Source: Taeniopygia guttata
Lineage: Eukaryota > Chordata > Aves > Passeriformes > Estrildidae
Assembly (NCBI RefSeq): GCF_048771995.1
Contig: NC_133037.1
Span: 315,001 to 379,000 of the forward strand
Direction of reading: 5' to 3'
DNA length: 64,000 bases
Shown here piece by piece: positions 47,101 to 56,100 of this stretch. Position 1 is the first letter of the stretch. Each line of letters opens with the position of its first letter. The position numbers were made by a program, and so were the translations under genes. Below the pieces are notes generated by a model. That model saw nothing but the letters and a program-made list of their open reading frames with translations. It searched no databases and was not told the DNA's origin.

Positions 47101-50100
47101 GGCTGCTGTCAGCTGAGCTGCCAGCCTGGAGGAGCAGCTAGCCGGCATGTGGCTGGGAGCTCCGTGTCAGCTGCGGCTGCCACCCGCCTGCCAGGCTGCT
47201 CAGGCCAGACTCCAGCCCGCGGCTCCCTGCAGCTCACCCCTCCTGTCCTCACGCAGCCGCACCGACAGCACCATCACCTGCACCATGCCCGCCGTGGAGC
47301 TCACCACAGCCGTGCCAGTCTGCGTGCAGTTCGAGAACAAGTCTTGTGCCAGCCACAACATCACTTTCAAGTATGAGAAGAACCCAGTTATATCAGACAT
47401 CAACCCCAAAAAGAGCCAGATCAGGTGAGATCCTGCCTAGCTGAAACAGCCCATGAAAGAGAGGGTCAGCTCCAGGTGGGAGAGGGTCCTGCCAGGAGAG
47501 AGGGGCTCTCAGCCCTGGGCTGGATGGGTGTAGAGGGTGCCTTATCTTGCTCTTGGGGTGCTCCAGGATAACCCCAGCATGGGAGTAGAAGAGGTCTCAC
47601 ACACCAGGACTGTCCATAGCTTGTTTTGATGCATTTATGAGTGGAAAAATGTCAGCCTTGGTAACTATATTGTGCACACCTGGTGAGTGCTTTGGGGAGG
47701 CCCAGGTGGGGGCTCTATGAGACCCTGAGGACTTTTCTTGGCAGTAAAACTGCTGGAGGATAAGTTGAGATTTGTAATTTTGGATTTCAACCTTCCCCAA
47801 GGTCACAGTATTTAATTTTTAAAGTGTGTTGCTTTTAGTTTTACATCTCCGTGGAGTTCTCAGACTTCTGTTCCTTTGAATACAGTGGTGAAATACCAGC
47901 CTCCTCACCTGTGGAGCCTGAAAATCCCAGGGCTGACTAGGAAATCTGGGAGGCCAGCAGCTGTGCTGCAGGACATCGCTGAAGCAGCACGCCCAGGGCC
48001 GAGCATGAGCAGGCTCTGGTGGCCTGTCCCTCTTGGAACAAAGCTGCCTCTCTGTTCCCAGCACAATGCCAAGGCTGCAGGCTACGAGAATGTTAGGGGA
48101 AAGGCAGAGCCATGACTCAGCCAGGCACAGCCCCTCGCAGGCTTCCAACTGCTGAGTGGCGAGAGCAGTGTCTAAAAGGAGACAAGGGAAGAATGTCCTT
48201 TCTGTAGTCACAAAGGAAACCACTGGGGTATTTCTCAGTCACCTTAGTCTGCTTCCTTGGCACTTAGAGCCGTTCCCAAATTTCAGAGAACAGGGATGGT
48301 AACTGTAGGCTCTCTCTGGCCTCTGGCGTGGCTCATGCAGTCTGACTGCTTAGCACACTGCTGGGCTATTGACCATGAGGTGCTAGTAACTTGTGTAAAA
48401 ATTTAGCTGGATCTGATTTCTCTTAACATATTGATAAAATAATCCATATAACCAAAAACTAAACCAATGCAAAAGTTGTACATTAGTCTGTAGATGTTAC
48501 AGGCTAGTGAGAAACTTGGATCATAACTTCCTAGTGATATCCCCAGGCTTCAGAGAACCCTGGGGCCTCGTGCCCAAAGTCACTGTGCCTGGAGTGCTCT
48601 TCAGATAACAGGACTTGCGAGTTGCCTGTTCCCTGGCAAATACTCCAAACACGTCAAATGTGATACGGGGAAGGTTGATCTAGGGTGCAGATGAGTGGTG
48701 ATGGTTCTCCTGCTGCTGTTCTGCCTTGTGCACATTGGGGCTGCTCATTATTCTTGTTAGTTGACTGCACAGTGAGAAGCACATGTGTTGCATTCCCCCC
48801 AAGCAGATTCAAAACACAGCGATTTTCACATTTTGATCTAAATCACAAGTTCCTGGAAGATGCAGAATGAGGGACGTTTTCCTCTCCAAGTCTCACAGTT
48901 CTGTGTGGGTTGCTGCAGGGCAGGGGCAGGGGCAAGGGCAGGGGATGTGTCCTGGCCATCACTTCACAGGTCACTTACATGGCCAGTGGCCAGGATGCCT
49001 GCTGCATACCCTGGCATGCAGAGGCTGCTCTTCTGGACAGTGGGAGTAAAGGGGACAGCTCACTGATGCTGGAAGAGGCTCCCCGCTTTCCCCCAGAGCA
49101 TCTACCCCTCCTTCCTTCCTTCCTTTCTTCCATGATATTGTGGTAGCTGTGTAGGTAGCTTCCTGCTTCTGCTGTAAGTAGGAAGAAGACTTTGGCTGTT
49201 GGGTCACATTTTCTGCTCTGGAGGCTTGGAAACACCTCTGAGAAAATGACAGGAGGAAGATGCAACCCTCACATCCCACTGCTACACTTTCCTCTGCAGT
49301 CACCCTCTCTTTCTTCCCTTCTCAAAGCGGAGGCAGGATCATCACCCTGGAAGGAAGAGGTTTTGGGCTGGTGCAGAACGTGTCCATGGCTGTCCGTGGC
49401 ATCGGCAGAGAGCACACGGTGGGTGTCCTGGCCAGGCACGGCCCGGGGATGCAGCAGGGCTGCGTGCCTGCTGCCAGAAGCTGTGCAGCTGGGCCTGAGC
49501 CTCAGGACGGGCTGGAGCGCTCGTGGCGCGGGGCTCTGACCGCTCACACTCCTGCTTTCAGCGCTGTAAGGTGCACACGGACACGGCCATCACCTGCCCC
49601 TCTCCAGCTGCCTCCAACCTCACTGTGGGGAGCAAGCCAGCCCCTGTTGATTTCTACCTCAACGGGCGCCTCTACTCTGACGAGCGCTCGGCCCTGGACG
49701 AGGAGATGTACTCCGAGGAGGCCTCGCACATCAGCAAGTTCAGCCTGGGCTACTACGCTGACCCCCAGTTCTCCACAGCCAAGAAGGAGAAGTGGATCAA
49801 GCACCATCCTGGCGAGCCCTTAACTCTGGTCATACATGTAAGAGGGTGGTGGTTACAGCTCTGCTTCTCTCTGGGTGCTGCCATCTCCACCCTGGGCAGC
49901 TCCTCGGTCCTAAGTACCAGCACAGGGACTGTCCACAGACACAGCACAGAGAAGGGGGTGGGTGGAACTGGGGAGGCAGGAGGCAGGAGCAGGTGATTTT
50001 GGCTCAGCCTGCAGCTTCTGCATCTCTCTGCCCCAGGAGATGCAGCCTGGTGTGGGGATGCCTTCTGAGGCATGATGCCAGAGAGCTGCCTGGGGAGGGT

Positions 50101-53100
50101 GCTGTAGCAAGGGGTTAAATGAAATACTGGACATGTGGAAAAGAACTACAATGCCCTGGCCTGAAACCAGGCAGGTGCTGCAGAAGGGCCTGACAATAGG
50201 TGTTTATTCCTGCAGAAACAGATCATTCATTCTTCTCTTTCGGCTGCTGAATTCAGCTCAGCTCACAAGGAAGTTGGGGTGCAGAAGCTGATTGGCCTGG
50301 ACAATGAGCAATAGTAATTCAAAGGCCATTGTTTGCAGCAGGATATCCTAATGGTTTGTAGCGTGCTCCAGAAATGTGCTCCCCCTTTCTCAGGCTTTGC
50401 AGGCGCATCCCCTGGCTATCCCCTCTGTTGTACATCCTTCCCCCCTCCCAGATGGGTGCTTACATCCTTATCTTCTATGCACAGCAGGTCCGATCAAAAG
50501 CAGATTTTTCCAGGTTCCATGAAGGGGTTGTTCATCCTATGCCCCATGCTGAGTGAAGAATGGGAAACAGGAAAATGGGGAATGGCCTGGTTTTGGCTTT
50601 CCCGTGGAGTCCTGGAAAAATGTCCTTGGTGAGGGAGAGTCTTCCCAGGTCTGCAAAACAGCAGGGAATATGGAAAGTAAAGCAGAAAGATCGATTGCAA
50701 TTCCAACTGCTATGCTGCAGCCTGACATCCTGATTTTTTTTCTGCCTTTAGAAAGAGCCTGACAGCCTGGGCCTGGAAAGCAATGAATACCAGGTGAAAA
50801 TCGGCCTGATCTCATGTGAGATCCAGATTGTTTCAGACAGAGTCATCCACTGCTCCATCAACGAGTCGCTGAGCTCCTCAGAGAGGCAGCTGCCGGTGAC
50901 GGTGAGTGCGGAGCTGTGCTGAGTGTGGAGCTGTGGGGCACAGGGGTCCCGCTGAGTGTGGAGCTGTGGGGCACAGGGGTCCCAGTGAGTGCAGAGCTGT
51001 GCTGAGTGTGGAGCTGTGGGGCACAGGGGTCCCAGTGAGTGCAGAGCTGTGGGGCACAGGGGTCCCGCTGAGTGTGGAGCTGTGGGGCACAGGGGTCCCA
51101 GTGAGTGCAGAGCTGTGGGGCACAGGGGTCCCAGTGAGTGCAGAGCTGTGGGGCACAGGGGTCCCAGTGAGTGCAGAGCTGTGCGGGCACACAGGTCCCG
51201 CTGCACACCCCGCTCGTGCAGCGCCTGCCCAGCTCAGGCTCACCCGCTGCTGACCGTGCAGGAGGCTGCACAGAGGAAGAGTGGCCAAAGCACGCCATGC
51301 TGTCGCAGGGCAGTGGTCAGCAGGATGCAGGGGCCGGCCAAGGGCTGCTCTGAGCCGTGGCACCAGCAGCTGCTCGTGGAGCTCCGGCACTGTGCTCTCT
51401 GGAAGGCACACTGAGGTCTTGGGCATGAGAGGTTTTGTCACCTGCACTGATTTCCTGCTCCTCATGAGATATGTTTGGGGATTTCCTTACAGCTTTAAGC
51501 TATCGGCTCTGCTCCCACCAGCAGAAGGGCTACGAGTGACCATGAGAGCCCAGCCTTCCCTGAGCTGTCCCTGCTGGGTCCCTGCGGGAGGGTCAGAGCA
51601 GCACTCAGGGCTTCCAAAGCCTGCTGCTTTCTTGCTGTAGAGTTCAGTGTTCAGGGCTGCCGTTTCTCTTTGTGTCTGCAAATGCACCACACTTTGTTAC
51701 TGTCCTGTTTTCCAGAGGGCTGGACTGAACTGCTCTGCTTGCCTCAGTTTCCCTCACGTCATACACGGCCCGTGGCCATGCAGGGATGTGACTGTGGCTC
51801 CTTGTATCTGGAGGGAAAATGCCTCCACCTCCGTGGCACACCCTGCTGCCCTCTCGCAGGCCGTGTGTTGGCAGGGGATGGATGGGAGCCTGAGGCATGG
51901 GCAGGGTGGGCAGGGAGAGCTGGAGGGAGCTGTGAGCTCAGGAGCTGGGCTGCCCAGGAGGAAGGCACAATGCACTACCAATTTGCTAACAGGATTGCCC
52001 AGTTTACTGGCAGCAATCTGAGGTGTATGAAATTCTGTTGCAAACTGGAAGCATGGAAATGGAGAAGTAACAGAATTTCTTGAGTCATCTTAACGGGAAT
52101 TTTAAACAGGGTAATTTTTAATTTCTTTTTTTTTTTTTTTTTTTTTTTTGTAAGTACAGAGAAACAGGGGAATCCCTTTGTGGAAGAAAAGGAATTTTTG
52201 AGTTTGCTAGTCTTGGCGTGACATTAACCAATCATGGCAAGTCCCCAGGAAGCAGGAGAGTGATACCCAGCCTTAAATATCACAAGGGTGTTCAGAGTGC
52301 ACTAGCAATGAAAGTGCAGCTAATTAATCTGCTTATTTTCATACCTGTGCACCCCTACTAAACCTACAGGCGTGGCTGGGGCCCTTGCCTGCCAGCCATT
52401 CCACGAGTGGCCACTGCTTTATCACACATGAGAAATGGCTTTGGTGCAGGGGCCTTGCCTGGGTCACAGTCAGTATTGAGTAGGGCTGTCCAGCTACACG
52501 AGAGAGACTTGTCAAGACATTCAGGCCTGTCTTTGTTTATGACCAAACAGTTTAAACATTGAATTAAACAGCAGCCGAGGGATTTTTTTCTCTGAAAAAT
52601 GCAAAAGGCTGAGCTGGTGAGGGAGAAAAGACTCAAAACACATAAAGGAGCTGCCTCATTGCAGCATTTTGGAGGGAGAAAGTGGAGATCCTGAATCTGG
52701 ACATGTGGCTGTGAGGCTGCTGAGTAAACCTGCCCAGGTGCTCTTGCAGTGTTGTGGCTCCTGTCCCTGTCCAGCACCATGGCTCTTGGACAACGAACCA
52801 GGGTAGAGACCGAAGCTCTCCATGTCTGGAGCCTTCCACTGGCAGCAGCCATGCCCTCACCAATGCTCCTAGAGCTAGGGTTGGATTTCCCTCAGGATGG
52901 AGCTGTGCGTCTGGTGGTAGAGGTGGTGGGAAGATCCTGCTTGTGGGATGGCCTTGGTCCAGTGGCGTAGCTGCAGGAATTTCACCCCAGTGGGCACCTT
53001 TCCCAGAGATGTTCCATGACACAGGAAATCAAGATTAATTTTGATTAATCAAATGATTAATCAAAATCATAAGATTATTGGAGCTCTTCCCTACCTAATT

Positions 53101-56100
53101 TCAAGGATTTTTTTCTCAAGTTTCTCTCACTTCTCGTTCCTTGTGAGAAGTGAAACTCACATTTCCAGAAGTGAAAACCTTGTGTGGTCATGAGTTTTCC
53201 TTATCAGATGATACTGTGGAATCCTTTCATCCCAAGGGCCCAAAGAGCTGTTTGTAAACGGCACCCAGTAACTTGCCAGCCTGTGATGTGTGCTGGCCTC
53301 TTCCCTTCTGGAGATCAGGAGACCCAAGGACTGAGCTCTAGTGGTTTGTGCTTGCTGTCACAAGAAGTACGGGCTGGGAGCAGAGCCAGCAGCTTCTGAC
53401 ACCCCTTTCACTGCTTTAGGCACAAGATCATTACTCGTCTATGGTCTCATTTATTTTTATTCCCTTAGTTTATTTGTATTTCAAGGACTTTAAAGTTTCT
53501 TAACCCTACTTTTTCTGGGTGGCAGCTGTTCTGATTTTGGAGAAGGTCGAATGCAGCAGGGCTCCAAAGGCTGTTCAGAGCCATAAAGAAGCTGATGATT
53601 AGTGGAAGTGATTTTCTAGTAAGAGCAGCACAGGCAGCCGTGTACAGTGCCATGGGCTCTCTAGGAAAGGGCTGCCTCTTCTGGGGCAGATGCAGTGGGG
53701 CCATGGGGCCTGCAGTTCTGCCACCAAAGCCCTGTGCTGGCACTGGGGTGGGCACCAGTGCAGCACCACAGCCTGCTGGGTGTGGTCTTGGCATTCCCCA
53801 GAGCACAGGAAGGGAATTGGGCTCCCTGGAGGCACAGAGTGCCCGGGCTCTGGCAGTGGCTGGCACAGCCCAGCCTCCCTCCCTCCGAGCCTGGGAGAGC
53901 CCTCGGGTGAGGGTCTGCTGAGGGCTGCCCTGTGTCCTCCCTGCTCCCAGCCCTTTGGCAACCTGCTGCTCAGCTCCTGCTTCTCCTGCCTCCGTCTCCT
54001 TCCTCAGATCCAAGTTGGAAAGTTCAACTACACAATTGCCATGCTGCACCTTGGGGGAGGAGAGACTGCGATCATTGTCTCCATCGTTATCTGCAGCATC
54101 CTGCTGGTGCTCTCTGTTGTAGGTAAGGGAAAGAACGGCATCTTTCCAGGCTGTGGCAAGGTTTTTCTCTCTGCATGTGGAGGCGTGAACTCTGAGTGCT
54201 GCAGTTGTGCAGTACCTGAAGCTAGTCTGGGTGCAGCAGGTATGGCACACCGCTAGTACCAGGACCACAGCTCCCTGCAGCACAGAGCTTTTCCTGGCTG
54301 AATCCACAGCTCAGCTCTGTTCATTGAACCTGTGATATTTATAAACTTATTTCCCAAATACTTAATAATTACTATAATACAAAATAAAGAAGGATGTGAG
54401 AAACTTATTTTGGTCACAGGCATGATTGTCGCAGACCATTCTGAAGGCGCTCTTAGGCCCATATCCTGTCATCAGGAACAAGCAGTGACAGGCGCCTGAC
54501 TGAGCAGGAAGAGCAGAGCCAGCATCCTTAGCTGCAAATCTGAAACAGTGTATGTAGCTGGCAGGAAGCCATGCTGCACACCTTTGTCCTTGGGCTAGGG
54601 TCCCTGCTCATCACAGGCCCAGAATGACTGCGCAGCAAGAAACCTGCCAGTTCACAGCAAATGAGGGCTTTAAGTAAGGATTTTATTTATTTTTAATAAA
54701 GGCTCTAATGCACCCTATTTACTAGATGCATCACCCATCATTAGAAACATATTTCTGGAGGCATGGGAAGACTGTCAGATATGAACACTGTAATACAGGT
54801 GGTAAACATCCTCAATTCTGTATTCATTAATCAGCTGGAACACATTAATATATAAGATGAATACAGACAGCCCAGACCTAAATTGAAGATGACAGTTACA
54901 GCACAATCATTAAATTCCAGCTGGTACTACTTATTTACAGACAATTGACAACTGCCTGACCAGTCTGGTGGTAGGTGTGAAACCAGCTCTGGGTTTAGCT
55001 TTCTGCACTTGTGTCAGAGAGAACTGCTCTGATCCCAGCTGCAGCTGCTCCCAAGCCCGGGTCCAAAAGGCTTGTTCTCTTCCTCTCTTCCAGCTCTCTT
55101 TGTATTCTGCACAAAGAGCCGCAGAGCTGAGCGCTACTGGCAGAAAACCCTGCTCCAGATGGAGGAGATGGAGTCACAGATCCGAGAGGAAATCCGCAAA
55201 GGTAAGTCCCTGTCTGGGTGCCAAGGAGCCATGGCTAGGAGCAGGATGTTGGGTTAGCAGGCTTGAAGCACCTTGTGCTGTGCAGAAGTTTATAGAACTA
55301 TTTGTAGGAGAATTTCTGTGATCACCTGTGAGTTTTGACAGGGTCTGGGAATGAGGCTGAGTGGCTGGTAAGTGTGGCCCTGCCACTGTCCTGCTGCCTG
55401 GCTTGGGCAAGCCACTGACCTCCAGTGCCACCAGCTTCTCTACCTGGGGTTAATGGCCCTTGGCTGTGCCAGAGGGTTACTTGAAGGTCATGCTAACCTT
55501 CAGTGTGCTTTCCTCTTGGGTGCAACAGAAACTGCAGCATGCTCCTCATAAAACAATGGGAGAAGCATTCCAGGTGTTGGCACCCCCCACCCCACGGTCC
55601 ATGATCCCACCACATCGGCTGACGTCCTCTCCTGAGGGCACTGGGGCTCCTGGGGCAGAGAATGTTCTGTCAAGCTGGGGCAAAATGTGCAGTCTGGTGG
55701 TTAAACCCCGATGGGAATGTGCTGCTCAGAGAAAACATGCCTTCAGCCCCCATAAGGGATGGCGTGAGGGGGCAGAGATGAGATGTACTGTGCTTTCCAG
55801 TGCCAGCCTCTCTTGCTGGTGGAGGACTGGGCTCTCACCATCTGCGGGTCTCTTTGTATAAGGTTTTGCAGAGCTGCAGACAGACATGACAGACCTGACC
55901 AAGGAGCTAAACCGCAGCCAGGGGATCCCCTTCCTGGAATACAAGCACTTTGTCACCAGGACATTCTTCCCCAAAGTAAGGAGACAGCGCATGTCACGGG
56001 CACCTCATTGCTCCCAGATATGTCCCACCCAGTTTAGGGCTCTGCTAAAGGGCTTTTACAGTGTCACAAAATCATTCCACTGTTATGTATTTACTTGTCA

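Larger units (their letters stand above)
50902..54007 (+). other. PLXND1: PLXND1 intron 19
   Basis: GT-AG intron of 3.1 kb (GTGAGT; TCTCCTTCCTCAG). It starts inside a 33-bp minisatellite and contains a 24-base T run and an AT-rich perfect inverted repeat, listed separately. No coding exon recognised. Confidence 0.9.

Noticed and set aside
50748..51465. Antisense frames of 146-195 codons over exon 19 and the following repeat
   Set aside because: They are produced by the 33-bp minisatellite (unit divisible by three) and show only repeated peptide units.
53465..54307. 280-codon frame on the minus strand overlapping exon 20
   Set aside because: It runs antisense through a proven plexin exon and has no recognisable domain or splice support.
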